Assembly (NCBI GenBank): GCA_026000755.1
Contig: BNZC01000004.1
Span: forward strand, 1-64,000
DNA length: 64,000 nt
From: Clostridia bacterium
GTDB taxonomy: Bacteria > Bacillota > Clostridia > Lachnospirales > Lachnospiraceae
Reading direction: 5' to 3'
Shown: piece after piece, positions 26,686 through 36,135 of the stretch
Position numbering within the stretch: position 1 is the stretch's first letter
Layout: every line of letters starts with the position of its first letter
Translations under genes and position numbers: made by a program
The notes under the pieces: model-generated
The model's database searches: none
What the model was told of the DNA's origin: nothing
What the model saw: the letters and a program-made list of their open reading frames with translations, nothing else

Positions 26686-26842
26686 AACAGCTGCCCGCTT
26701 CACCAAAAAAGAACCCTCGCTTAAAACATTTCGGGCAAGCCCCTTTAAGTACGCCTTGCAGTCAGCATAGGCTTCCTGCAAGGAGGGGCTTCCCTCCATT
26801 TCGCTCAAAGGTTCTTTTTTTGGCGAAGCGGGCAGCTGTTTT
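26686..26842. repeat. Large imperfect palindrome (MITE- or REP-like)
   Basis: Outer arms of about 30 bp (AACAGCTGCCCGCTTC... at 26686 and its complement ending ...GAAGCGGGCAGCTGTT at 26842) carry one mismatch and one indel. Inside lies a second palindrome (GCAAGCCCC...GGGGCTT, CCTTGCAG...CTGCAAGG). The whole 157-base element fills the gap between the two aminotransferase genes. It has no coding capacity. Confidence 0.8.
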
Positions 26843-26895
26843 CACCTTAACCGTGAATAGTAACCAATTATGCTTAGCGAAAGGAGCGATAGATT

Positions 26896-28080
26896 GTGTC
26901 TGCTTGGGAAGAAAATGTCAGGCGTGTGGTTCCCTATGTACCGGGCGAACAGCCAAAGAATAAGGGGATTATTAAGCTAAATACCAACGAAAATCCATAT
27001 CCTCCCTCCCCCCTTGTGGAGAGTTCTTTGCATGACTTGGAGAATAAAAGCCTTCGCCTGTATCCGGATCCGACTTCGGAGGATTTGGTGAAAGCCATAG
27101 GGGACAGTCACGGACTAAGACCGGAGCAGGTATTTGTAGGCGTGGGGTCTGATGATGTGTTGGCGATGGCGTTTTTGACATTTTTTAGTAATGGTAATAG
27201 CAGCAATAACGGTCATGAGAGTAAGGGCAACAATTCGGGTACGAATATTGCAGGTGGTCATGAGAGTAAGAATCAGTTCCCCCTTTTATTCCCGGATATT
27301 ACCTATTCCTTTTATTCGGTCTGGGCGGATTTATTTCGGATTCCCTACGCCACACCGCCTTTGGATACGGATTTTCGGATTCAGCCGAGGGACTACTGTA
27401 ATAGCAGTCATAAGGGAAACATCCGAGGTATCGTGCTTGCCAATCCAAATGCCCCCACAGGCTTGGCCTTGGAATTGTCAGCGATTCGGTCGATGGTACA
27501 GGATAATCCCGATGTGGTGGTGATTATAGATGAGGCATATATTGATTTTGGCGGCGAAACGGCGATTCCCTTACTTGCAAAATACGATAACTTGTTGGTA
27601 ACACGTACCTTTTCAAAATCAAGGAGTCTTGCAGGGATGAGAATAGGCTATGCTTTGGGGCAGCCGAAGCTGATTGCCTATCTAAACGATGTAAAGTATT
27701 CCTTTAATTCCTATACCATGAGTAAGGCAGCCCTTATTTGCGGTGTGGCATCTTTACAGGATAAGACCTATTTTGAGGATTCTTTGCAAAAAATAAAGAA
27801 CCTGCGGGAATGGACAAAGAAAGAACTTAAAAAACTGGGCTTTGTATTCGGGGATTCGGCGGCGAATTTTATTTTCGCAAATCATCCAAAGCTTCCGGCA
27901 AAAGACTTGTTTTTGGCATTGAAGGAAGATAAGATTTATGTTCGCTATTTTGATAAACCGAGAATTGACAATTATTTGCGGATTACCATTGGCACAGAGG
28001 AGGAAATGCGAAGCTTGATTTCTGCGCTGCGCAAGCACCTTAAATACAATACTTATAATTCTCTAAAACTGGATTTTTAG
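26896..28080 (+). CDS. hisC: Histidinol-phosphate aminotransferase-like enzyme
   Basis: 394 residues from the GTG at 26896 (AAAGGAGCG upstream). HisC hallmarks are KLNTNENPYPPSP near residue 30, RLYPDP, VGVGSDDVLAM, ANPNAPTG, VVIIDEAYIDF, and the PLP lysine in TRTFSKSRSLAGMRIGY. The C-terminal YVRYFD...NYLRITIGTEEE also fits. An Asn/Gly/Ser-rich insert with two GHESK copies lies at about residues 98-125. No other his genes are in the window, so the enzyme could serve histidine or a related aromatic or imidazole route. Confidence 0.88.
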   Translation: MSAWEENVRRVVPYVPGEQPKNKGIIKLNTNENPYPPSPLVESSLHDLENKSLRLYPDPTSEDLVKAIGDSHGLRPEQVFVGVGSDDVLAMAFLTFFSNGNSSNNGHESKGNNSGTNIAGGHESKNQFPLLFPDITYSFYSVWADLFRIPYATPPLDTDFRIQPRDYCNSSHKGNIRGIVLANPNAPTGLALELSAIRSMVQDNPDVVVIIDEAYIDFGGETAIPLLAKYDNLLVTRTFSKSRSLAGMRIGYALGQPKLIAYLNDVKYSFNSYTMSKAALICGVASLQDKTYFEDSLQKIKNLREWTKKELKKLGFVFGDSAANFIFANHPKLPAKDLFLALKEDKIYVRYFDKPRIDNYLRITIGTEEEMRSLISALRKHLKYNTYNSLKLDF

Positions 28081-28109
28081 TTGCTATCTGATGTGGAAAA
28101 TGCTATAAT
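28081..28109 (+). promoter_or_regulatory. Sigma-A promoter upstream of the 98-residue gene
   Basis: TTGCTA (28081-28086), 17 bases, TATAAT (28104-28109), starting right after the hisC stop codon. The leader is about 105 bases. Confidence 0.75.
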
Positions 28110-28221
28110 AAGTTCAAGTAAGAAAATGCACATATGACCGAACAATGCCGAGTCAGATATTGCATTTGGTGAAGAGTGAATTATATTAGTAGATTCATGA
28201 TATTTACAAGGAGGAATAAAC

Positions 28222-28518
28222 ATGGCAAAGTACATTAGGAAAGCATTTGAAGTAGACCTTGTTGCATATGAGCCGAACAAAGGCTTGGAGGATGGTTTTT
28301 TGCAATGGTCACAGGTTGTAACCACAGGTTGGGTTGTGACGGAGGGTTTGGTGAAGCTGACCCGTCCGGACGGAACGGTGGTATGTCCTTTCGTTGAGAA
28401 TCGCCGGGGGATGGTTTTTCTGCGTGAGGGCGATTATATCATCACGGAAGAAGGGCAACAACGCCACGTGTGCGGTCCCGATAAGGTGGGGGAACGTTTT
28501 GATAAGGTGGAAGAGTAA
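28222..28518 (+). CDS. Small protein resembling phage-type PGDYII domain
   Basis: 98 residues, soluble, no signal peptide. The C-terminal half reads REGDYIITEEGQQRHVCGPDKVGERF, much like the short domain in many phage and Firmicute hypothetical proteins whose core is PGDYII...YPCKPDIFE. The N-terminal half (MAKYIRKAFEVDLVAYEP) is typical of the same group. RBS AAGGAGG precedes the ATG at 28222; it has its own promoter. Function unknown; resemblance judged by eye. Confidence 0.7.
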   Translation: MAKYIRKAFEVDLVAYEPNKGLEDGFLQWSQVVTTGWVVTEGLVKLTRPDGTVVCPFVENRRGMVFLREGDYIITEEGQQRHVCGPDKVGERFDKVEE

Positions 28519-28604
28519 TAAGCAGGTATGTTGCGGTTTAGAGTGAGCCTCTGAATCATAACATTGGTATCTGACACACATCAAACCATATCGGGAGGGT
28601 AACC

Positions 28605-31600
28605 ATGTCCCTGCAATTGGTTCTTGGAAATTCCGGCAGCGGGAAATCCGATTATCTGTACAAACATATTTTAGAGAAAGCAAAAGCCGATCCAAAGACC
28701 GGCTTTTTTCTCATTGTTCCGGAGCAGTTTACCCTGCACAGTTCAAGGGAATTGGTGCGACGTCACAAGAATCACGGCATCTTAAATATTGATGTATTAA
28801 GCTTTCAGCGTTTGGCATACCGTGTCTTTGACGAATTGGGCAAACAGCAGATGAAGATATTGGAAGAAACAGGACAAAACTTTGTCCTGCGAAGAGTAGC
28901 AGAAGAAAAAAAAGAGGAACTGCGTATCTTGGCAGGGAACATGAAAAAGCCGGGCTATCTGAATGAAATGAAATCCATGATTTCCGAACTTTCCCAGTAC
29001 CGAATTACCCCGGAGGCATTATCAGACCTTGCCAAAGAGGATAGTTATCCTTTGCCTTTTCGTTATCGTTTGTTGGATATTCAGTTGATGTATCAGGGGT
29101 TTTTGGACTATCTAAAAGATAACTATGTGACAGTGGAAGAAGTCTTAGAGGTGTTGGCAAAGGAAGCCCATAGATCCGCATTGTTAAAGGATAGTGTGAT
29201 TGTATTAGATGGATTTACGGGATTTACGCCCATTCAGTATCATTTGTTGGAAGCTCTTTTTCCTTGTGTAAAGGAAATGACCGTGGCACTTACCATAGAT
29301 GAGCGGGAGTTTCGATCGCCTTTTACAGGCCGGAACGTAGTTTCAGGGGAATTGTTTGAAATGACGAAAAAGACTATGCAGCGTTTGAGCGAGATGGTGC
29401 AGGGTAGCGAAGCGATAAGTGGCAACGAAAAAATACCCGGAAGCGAGCGAACGCAAGACAGTCGGAAAATGCAGAGAAACATAAAACAGCCTATCTGGAT
29501 TTCCCATGGAGAACACAGCCGATTTTCTGCCGCTCCCCAATTGTTATTCTTGGAGCAGAATCTCTTTCGTGAAGTACCAAGGATTTACGAAGGAGAGATA
29601 CCCAAACCATCTAGTCATGGAAAAAGCCATGAAGATGAGGCAGCAATCCAAATCCATCGCTTGCCAAACCCAAGGCAAGAAATCCTATTTGCAGCAGGGG
29701 AAATGAAACGCTTGGTGCGGGATAAGGGCTATCGTTATCGGGATATAGCACTCATTTGCGGCGATGTGGAAAGTTATGGCAACTACGTTAGAGAGATTTT
29801 CCCTGCATTTGAGATTCCCGTGTTTATTGATGAAAAATGCGGTATTCGCTTCCACCCCATGACGGAAATGATTGTGTTGTTGCTCCTAATAGTAGAAAGC
29901 GACTTTTCCTATGAGAGCGTGTTCGCATGGCTGCGTTGCGGATTAAGTGGGATTGCCCGAGAGGCAATTGATTTATTGGAAAATTATGTTCTGGCAAATC
30001 GTATGCGGGGATATTCGGTTTGGCAGAAAAAATGGGTACGTATAGCGGGAACAAGCACACCGGAAGAGTTAGAACTGGTAAACGAAACAAGGGAAGAGAT
30101 TGTTCGTCTGTTGGGGGATTTTTATCAGGTAATGAAAGGGAAAAGCACCGTAAAAGAAAAGACCCGCGCCCTCTATCAGCTTATCGTAACATTAAACATC
30201 CAAAGCCAACTGGACAAAAAACGGAAAGCCTTAGAAAAAGCAGGCAATCTATCCCTTGCCATGGAATACGCCCAGATTTACAAAATCGTCATGGACTTAT
30301 TTGACAAATTAGTCTTTTTGCTTTCAGAGGAACAAATGGAGGTGGGAGAGTACAGGCGACTCTTGGAGGCTGGATTTTCCGCTGCTACGGTGGGCAGTAT
30401 TCCTCCGGGTTGCGATCAGACCTTGATCGGAGATATGGAGCGGAGTCGTTTGCCGGACGTTAAGGCAGTCTTTTTTGTAGGTGTCAATGATGGCTTGATT
30501 CCAAAGACAGGGAAGTCAGGCGGTTTACTTTCACAGTCGGAGCGAGAGCTGTTTCGGCAAAAGAATCTAAATCTTGCTCCCGACCTTAAGGAGAGAGCCT
30601 TTAATCAGAGATTTTATCTGTACTTGAATTTGACCAAGCCCTCCCGGAAATTATATCTGTCCTATTTCCATCGGGGAGGGGATGGAAAAGAGGCGAAACC
30701 CTCCTACCTGATTTCTTCGATACGCTCTTTATTTCCCCAACTTGCGGTGTCTTATATGGATGAAGTGGCGGAGGACTTGCGGATTTCTTCAGTGAAAACC
30801 GGACTGCGCCTATTGTCCGAGGGGATTCATGTGGCAAAGCGAGGGAAGATGAGTCCCACATTTCGGGCGTTGTACCAATGGTTTTTGGGGAAGAAAGAAG
30901 AGAAGGCGGCAGCTGCTTGTTTGGATGCGGCTTTTTATTCCTACCAAAAAGGCGTTTTGGGGGAGGATATTGCAAAGGAGTTGTACGGGCAAATCTTAAT
31001 GAGCAGCGTGACCCGTTTGGAGCGTTTTGCAGCCTGTGCCTATGGGCATTTTATGAACTACGGCATTGGCCTAAAGGAGAGAGAGCTTGGGGAATTTGCC
31101 CCGGTAGACATGGGTAGCCTCTTCCACGAAGCTTTAGAAGCCTATGCAAATAAAATAGAAGAAGAGGGATATACTTGGTTTGATGTGCCCAAGGCTTTGA
31201 CCGAGCGTTGCCTTGCGGATGCCATCGAAAAGGCATTTGCAAAAGCAAGTGGTTTTGATGGTCTGGATCCTCGTATGGCTCATGTGGCGGATCGTATGAA
31301 ACGAATTTTGCAGCGAACCACAGACACCCTTTCCGCCCAGATGAAAGAGAGCAGTTTTCACCCGGAGGGCTATGAAATTTCTTTTTCCGCCGGAGATAAT
31401 CTGAAAAAATTAAGTTTTGCCTTAACAGATACAGAACAAATGCAGTTGCAGGGGCGTATTGATCGGGTGGATGTCAAAGAAGAAAAAGAACGCCTGTACG
31501 TGCGAGTGGTGGACTACAAGTCGGGTAATGCCAAGTTTCAGCTCTTATCCTTTTACTATGGACTGCAATTGCAGTTGGTGGTTTATTTGAATGCGGCTAC

Positions 31601-32057
31601 GGAATTGTTGCAAAAGGAGCATCCCAACAAGGAAATTGTGCCGGCAGGAATGTTTTACTATCATATAGATGACCCTATGATAGAAGGGACGGGGAAGGAA
31701 GCAGAAGAGGAAATTACGCAGCAGATTCGGGAGCGGCTTGCCTTAGACGGCATACAGGCTGATTTGCCCGGGACTATGCCGGAGGATGGCAAAGAGATCA
31801 GTAAGAGTGCAAATAAAAATAAATTACCGCCCTCTGATATGAAATTGCTGTCAAACTATGTGAATCATACCCTGCGTTCCTTGGGAAAAGAAATCTATCA
31901 GGGGAAAATCAAAGTCAATCCCTATCGCTTAAAGGAGAAAACAGCCTGTGATTATTGTCCCTATCATGGCATTTGCGGATTTGATGATAAGGGGTATCGG
32001 CGACTTAGGGAAATGGGAGATGAGGAAGTGTTGGAAAAAATGGGCAGTTCCGAGTAG
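28605..32057 (+). CDS. addB: ATP-dependent helicase/nuclease subunit B (AddB)
   Basis: Partner of AddA in resecting double-strand ends and in Chi recognition. 1150 residues. The Walker A-like GNSGSGKSDYL is at the N terminus; the nuclease has VVDYKSGN; an Fe-S cluster is expected from the cysteine in FAACAYGHF and the C-terminal CDYCPYHGIC. Between about residues 267 and 296 an insert of hexad repeats (GSEAIS-GNEKIP-GSERTQ-DSRKMQ) interrupts the usual sequence. RBS GGGAGGG lies before the ATG. addA follows after 32 bases. Confidence 0.95.
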   Translation: MSLQLVLGNSGSGKSDYLYKHILEKAKADPKTGFFLIVPEQFTLHSSRELVRRHKNHGILNIDVLSFQRLAYRVFDELGKQQMKILEETGQNFVLRRVAEEKKEELRILAGNMKKPGYLNEMKSMISELSQYRITPEALSDLAKEDSYPLPFRYRLLDIQLMYQGFLDYLKDNYVTVEEVLEVLAKEAHRSALLKDSVIVLDGFTGFTPIQYHLLEALFPCVKEMTVALTIDEREFRSPFTGRNVVSGELFEMTKKTMQRLSEMVQGSEAISGNEKIPGSERTQDSRKMQRNIKQPIWISHGEHSRFSAAPQLLFLEQNLFREVPRIYEGEIPKPSSHGKSHEDEAAIQIHRLPNPRQEILFAAGEMKRLVRDKGYRYRDIALICGDVESYGNYVREIFPAFEIPVFIDEKCGIRFHPMTEMIVLLLLIVESDFSYESVFAWLRCGLSGIAREAIDLLENYVLANRMRGYSVWQKKWVRIAGTSTPEELELVNETREEIVRLLGDFYQVMKGKSTVKEKTRALYQLIVTLNIQSQLDKKRKALEKAGNLSLAMEYAQIYKIVMDLFDKLVFLLSEEQMEVGEYRRLLEAGFSAATVGSIPPGCDQTLIGDMERSRLPDVKAVFFVGVNDGLIPKTGKSGGLLSQSERELFRQKNLNLAPDLKERAFNQRFYLYLNLTKPSRKLYLSYFHRGGDGKEAKPSYLISSIRSLFPQLAVSYMDEVAEDLRISSVKTGLRLLSEGIHVAKRGKMSPTFRALYQWFLGKKEEKAAAACLDAAFYSYQKGVLGEDIAKELYGQILMSSVTRLERFAACAYGHFMNYGIGLKERELGEFAPVDMGSLFHEALEAYANKIEEEGYTWFDVPKALTERCLADAIEKAFAKASGFDGLDPRMAHVADRMKRILQRTTDTLSAQMKESSFHPEGYEISFSAGDNLKKLSFALTDTEQMQLQGRIDRVDVKEEKERLYVRVVDYKSGNAKFQLLSFYYGLQLQLVVYLNAATELLQKEHPNKEIVPAGMFYYHIDDPMIEGTGKEAEEEITQQIRERLALDGIQADLPGTMPEDGKEISKSANKNKLPPSDMKLLSNYVNHTLRSLGKEIYQGKIKVNPYRLKEKTACDYCPYHGICGFDDKGYRRLREMGDEEVLEKMGSSE
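29403..29492 (+). repeat. 18-bp degenerate repeats in addB
   Basis: Five 18-base units, the first three encoding Gly-Ser/Asn-Glu-x-x-x and the last two decayed. In frame. Confidence 0.65.
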
Positions 32058-32089
32058 ATGCTTGACAAATAAATGGGGGGAGGTATCTT

Positions 32090-35000
32090 ATGCAATTCAC
32101 ACCACAACAGCGGCAAGTCATTGAACTGCGAAATCGAAATCTTTTGGTTTCTGCCGCCGCAGGTTCCGGCAAGACAGCGGTTTTGGTGGAACGGATTTTG
32201 GCGAAAATAACAGAGGGGGAACACCCGATTTCCATTGACAAGCTGTTGATTGTTACCTTCACCCACGCGGCGGCGGCACAGATGCGAGAGCGGATTTGTG
32301 CCGCTATTGAACAGCGTTTACAAGCGGAGCCGAAAAATGCCCATCTAAAACGTCAACAGGCACTTTTGCCTCACGCAAAAATCACCACCATACATAGTTT
32401 TTGCCTGTTTGTGATTCGGGAGTTTTTCTATCAGATTGACTTAGAACCGGATTTTCGCATGGGAGAAGAGGGGGAATTAAAACTTCTGAGTGAAAGCGTT
32501 ATGAATCAGGTGTTAAGGGATTGCTATGAAGAGGGAACACCTGCCTTTGTACGCCTCTCGGAAAGTCTGGCTACGGGAAAAACAGATCAGCCCTTAGCGG
32601 AGGAAATCTTTCGATTGTATCGTTTCGCCATGAGCCACCCTTGGCCAAAGGAGTGGCTTAAGGATTGTTTGACACCCTACCGGGCAAAGAACTTGGAGGA
32701 GTTTTCACAATTACCCTTGGGGCGAAGCTTTGTGGAATATCTGAAAATCATGACAGGGGAATGGGAAAGGCGCATGGAGTACGCCCATTCCCTTAGTCAA
32801 GAAGCAGATGGACCAAATGGCTATGAAAAAATCTTAGAAGAAGAACTTGCCATGCTAAGTGAGGTGGCGGAATGTGAGAGCATAGAGGGATTTTCTCGGG
32901 GAATTTGTGCGATCAGCTTCGGGCGCTTGCCGGCACTTACCGGCTATGTGGGCGATCCGGGGAAGAAACAGTGGGTACAGGATTGCCGAAAGAAGATAAA
33001 GGACAGTAGAAAGAAACTTCTTGCCGATTTCTTTTTTGCCGAACCGGAGGAAATGCTTGCCGGTTTACAGCAAAATCAGGAAATGGTTGCTATGCTTTTA
33101 ACGGTCTGCCGGCGTTTTTTGGATGCTTTTGCCGAAAAAAAGAGAGAGAAGAATCTGCTGGACTTTAATGATTTGGAGCATTTTGCCTTAGATATTTTGG
33201 TGGAAAAAGAGGGCGAAACATTTACAAATGAAACTTCTGCAAGTGAAACCGCTGCAAGTGAAAGTGTGGTAAGTGAAACCGTGGCAAAGAGAAAGCCTTC
33301 CGCCGCCGCTCGCCAGTTACAGAAAGTCTACGAAGAAATCATGATTGATGAATATCAGGATAGCAATTATGTGCAGGAGATGATTTTAACAGCAGTTTCC
33401 GGTGAGGGAGAGTGGGCAGATGAGGGTGAAGTACAAGGGGAAAGTCTTGCATTAAACGAAGGCGAAAAAAAGGTCACGCCGAAGCGAGAGAAACGTTATA
33501 ATCGCTTCATGGTGGGTGATGTGAAACAGAGTATTTACCGTTTTCGCATGGCAAGACCGGAACTTTTCATGGAAAAATATGAAACTTATACCGATGAAGA
33601 CAACAAAACACAAAAAATAAACCTGCATCAGAATTTTCGCAGTCGCCCGGAAGTTCTGCGTACCGTAAATGATATTTTCTTTCGGATTATGGGGCGTGAC
33701 TTGGGAGGGGTAGAGTACGATACAGACAGTGCCTTATATGCAGGGAGGGAATTTCCGGGAGGGATTTTAGAGGAAAATGTGAGGGGAACGTTAGAGGAAA
33801 ATTCCCGAGAAGTTTTAGAGGAAAATCCTCCGGAAACTTTAGAGGAAAATGTGAGGGGAACGTTAGAGGAAAATTCTCGAGAAGTTTTAGAGGAAAATTC
33901 TCCGGAAACGTTAGAGGAATTTCCCCGGCAGAATTTATTTGACACAGAAATTTTAGTCCTTGACCGAGATGCTTTTGCAGAAGTTTCCGACCAAGAGCAA
34001 GATCAGGAAGCGGCAGTCATTGCGGTAAAAATCTTGCAATTGCTTAAAACACAGACGGTCACAGATTCTGACAGCGGACTTTTGCGACCCATGGAATACA
34101 AGGATGTGGTCATTCTACAGCGTTCTGTTGCGGCGGCAGGCGTCCGCTTGATTCAGGTCTTGGGGGAATACGGCATTCCTGCGGTTGCCACCACGGGAAC
34201 GGGATATTTTTCCGCTTTGGAGGTTTCTACTATTCTGCATTTTTTGCGAATTATTGACAATCCCCGTCAAGATATTCCAATGGCGGCGGTTTTGGCATCT
34301 CCCATTTACGGGATTACGGGGGAAGAAATGGCAAAGCTTCGTATCGCACATCGAAAGGTACCCTTTTATCAGGCGGTTTTTTCCTATGGGGAAGATGGGG
34401 AAGATTTGCATTTACGGAAGAAAATAAATGATTTTATAGCACAAGTGAGTCGTTTCAGAGAGCAGGTTTCTGATACTCCTATACACGAACTGGTGTTTGG
34501 CATATTGGAAGAAACGGGATATTTTAACTATGTGTTGGCTCTGCCGGGAGGCTCCGTGCGTGCGGCAAACTTGGAAATGCTCTTGGAAAAAGCGATAGCC
34601 TATGAAAGTACAAGCTATAAAGGGCTGTTTCATTTCGTGCGTTATATAGACCAATTGCAAAAATACGAAGTGGATTTTGGTGAAGCAGAGGAAGGTGTTA
34701 GCCCGGACTGTGTGCGGATTATGACCATACACAAGAGTAAGGGATTGGAATTTCCCGTGGTATTTGTGGCAGGATTAGGAAAACAATGGAATCGAGCAGA
34801 CGAGAGGGAACGGGTGGTACTGCACCCTCGCTTGGGTCTGGGGATTGATTTGACCGATCCCGTTTTACGCAGGAAAATCCCATCTCTAAGCCGCCGGATC
34901 TTGGCAAGGCAGACACAGACGGAGAACATGGGCGAGGAACTGCGTGTGCTGTATGTGGCGTTGACAAGGGCAAAGGAAAAGTTGATTTTAGTGGGCAGCT

Positions 35001-36037
35001 TAAAAAAAGCAGAAAGTGTAATCTCATCCTATGAAACCATGCCCTTTGACCCAAAGGGGCATATGATGTATTGGGACAGACTTTCTACGCCAAATGCCTA
35101 TGGGTGGATTTTGCCTGCTTTGCTAAACGTTGAAAAGAGAAAAGGGAGAGAGAGCGAGTTGCCACCTTCCAAGACAGATTCGCTTGCGGAAGTTACCGGT
35201 GGGAAGTATTTGATACAGCGGATTTGTCCGGACTACTTGTCACGTGAGGTGTGCAAGGAAGGACTTATGCAGGAACTGTCCAAACAGGAATTGCTGTACC
35301 GTCTGAATGTACCTGAACCGGAACAGGTGAAGCGGGTCGAAGCTATTCTATCATTTACCTATCCCTATGAGCAGGATATTGAAATGAAAGCCAAGCTTAC
35401 CGTATCCGAATTAAAACGTCGAAGCGCAGAGTTGTGGTTTCAAGAAGAAGCAACAGGCGGCTATCTGTATCAGGAAGAAGTGCCGCTGCCCTATATCCCT
35501 GCCTTTTTAGAAGGGGAGCAGGAGGAAAACCTCTATGTCTTACGGGGAAATGCCATGCACAGGGTTTTGGAGTGCTTGGATTTTTCCATGGATTTTACAA
35601 ATGCCAAAGATCAGCTCCTTGGGATGAAGCAAGAGGGGCGGCTTTCAGAAAGTCTGTATGGCTTGGTATCCTTAAAAGCGTTGCAAGGATTTTTGAGCAA
35701 TCCTTTAGCAAAGCGTATGCAAAAAGCAGCACAGTCAGGGCTTTTGTATCGGGAAAAACCCTTTGTCATGGGCAAGGCAGGGGAGGAGGTATTCCGAGAA
35801 ATGGGGGGGGGTACCATGGTGCTGATACAGGGTATTATCGATGCGTTCTTTGAGGAAGAGGGGGAACTGGTGTTAGTGGATTATAAGACGGATTCCGGGA
35901 AAACCACAGAGGAACTAATCGGGCGTTACCGCATTCAGATGGAACTGTATCAGGAAGCCTTAGAGCGGGCAACCGGGAAGAAGGTGAAGGAGCGGATATT
36001 GTATTCCTTTGGTTTGCAGGAGGAGATTCGCTTGTAA
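32090..36037 (+). CDS. addA: ATP-dependent helicase/nuclease subunit A (AddA)
   Basis: UvrD-type helicase plus nuclease, 1315 residues. Motifs run in order: VSAAAGSGKTAVLVERI (Walker A), IMIDEYQDSNYVQE, MVGDVKQSIYRFRMARPE, MTIHKSKGLEFPVVF, LRVLYVALTRAKEKL, and the nuclease motif LVLVDYKTDSG near the C terminus. Two repeat insertions lie in surface loops: 15-bp units (SET/SES-rich) at 33227 and 24-bp units (LEEN-rich) at 33767. Nine G at 35803 encode Met-Gly-Gly-Gly close to the nuclease domain. RBS GGGGAGG precedes the ATG. Confidence 0.96.
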   Translation: MQFTPQQRQVIELRNRNLLVSAAAGSGKTAVLVERILAKITEGEHPISIDKLLIVTFTHAAAAQMRERICAAIEQRLQAEPKNAHLKRQQALLPHAKITTIHSFCLFVIREFFYQIDLEPDFRMGEEGELKLLSESVMNQVLRDCYEEGTPAFVRLSESLATGKTDQPLAEEIFRLYRFAMSHPWPKEWLKDCLTPYRAKNLEEFSQLPLGRSFVEYLKIMTGEWERRMEYAHSLSQEADGPNGYEKILEEELAMLSEVAECESIEGFSRGICAISFGRLPALTGYVGDPGKKQWVQDCRKKIKDSRKKLLADFFFAEPEEMLAGLQQNQEMVAMLLTVCRRFLDAFAEKKREKNLLDFNDLEHFALDILVEKEGETFTNETSASETAASESVVSETVAKRKPSAAARQLQKVYEEIMIDEYQDSNYVQEMILTAVSGEGEWADEGEVQGESLALNEGEKKVTPKREKRYNRFMVGDVKQSIYRFRMARPELFMEKYETYTDEDNKTQKINLHQNFRSRPEVLRTVNDIFFRIMGRDLGGVEYDTDSALYAGREFPGGILEENVRGTLEENSREVLEENPPETLEENVRGTLEENSREVLEENSPETLEEFPRQNLFDTEILVLDRDAFAEVSDQEQDQEAAVIAVKILQLLKTQTVTDSDSGLLRPMEYKDVVILQRSVAAAGVRLIQVLGEYGIPAVATTGTGYFSALEVSTILHFLRIIDNPRQDIPMAAVLASPIYGITGEEMAKLRIAHRKVPFYQAVFSYGEDGEDLHLRKKINDFIAQVSRFREQVSDTPIHELVFGILEETGYFNYVLALPGGSVRAANLEMLLEKAIAYESTSYKGLFHFVRYIDQLQKYEVDFGEAEEGVSPDCVRIMTIHKSKGLEFPVVFVAGLGKQWNRADERERVVLHPRLGLGIDLTDPVLRRKIPSLSRRILARQTQTENMGEELRVLYVALTRAKEKLILVGSLKKAESVISSYETMPFDPKGHMMYWDRLSTPNAYGWILPALLNVEKRKGRESELPPSKTDSLAEVTGGKYLIQRICPDYLSREVCKEGLMQELSKQELLYRLNVPEPEQVKRVEAILSFTYPYEQDIEMKAKLTVSELKRRSAELWFQEEATGGYLYQEEVPLPYIPAFLEGEQEENLYVLRGNAMHRVLECLDFSMDFTNAKDQLLGMKQEGRLSESLYGLVSLKALQGFLSNPLAKRMQKAAQSGLLYREKPFVMGKAGEEVFREMGGGTMVLIQGIIDAFFEEEGELVLVDYKTDSGKTTEELIGRYRIQMELYQEALERATGKKVKERILYSFGLQEEIRL
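33227..33286 (+). repeat. 15-bp tandem repeats in addA
   Basis: Four units of 15 bases, each starting with AATGAAA or AGTGAAA and encoding N/S-E-T/S-x-x. Confidence 0.85.
33767..33928 (+). repeat. 24-bp tandem repeats (72-bp higher order) in addA
   Basis: TTAGAGGAAAAT recurs every 24 bases at 33767, 33791, 33815, 33839, 33863 and 33887, with a seventh altered unit at 33911. Units 1-3 and 4-6 match as 72-bp blocks. The encoded octad is LEENxxxx. Confidence 0.95.
35803..35811 (+). repeat. Poly-G tract (9) in addA
   Basis: Encodes Gly-Gly-Gly ahead of the nuclease domain; a slip would remove the nuclease but leave the helicase. Confidence 0.95.
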
Positions 36038-36054
36038 TTTGATTTGCTACCAAC

Positions 36055-36097
36055 AAAAATCCCACAACGTCACAAAAGTGACAGTTGTGGGATTTTT
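36055..36097. terminator. Bidirectional terminator after addA
   Basis: AAAAATCCCACAAC (36055-36068) and GTTGTGGGATTTTT (36084-36097), with the inner stem GTCAC-AAAA-GTGAC. It lies between addA and the opposing ABC permease gene. Confidence 0.93.
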
Positions 36098-36135
36098 AAT
36101 CGCTCTACAAATGTGGGCTGTATCCACAGTCCAAT

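Noticed and set aside
33227..33928. Repeats in addA as CRISPR-like or mobile
   Set aside because: Units are multiples of three, coding, contiguous without spacers, and lie within an intact frame.
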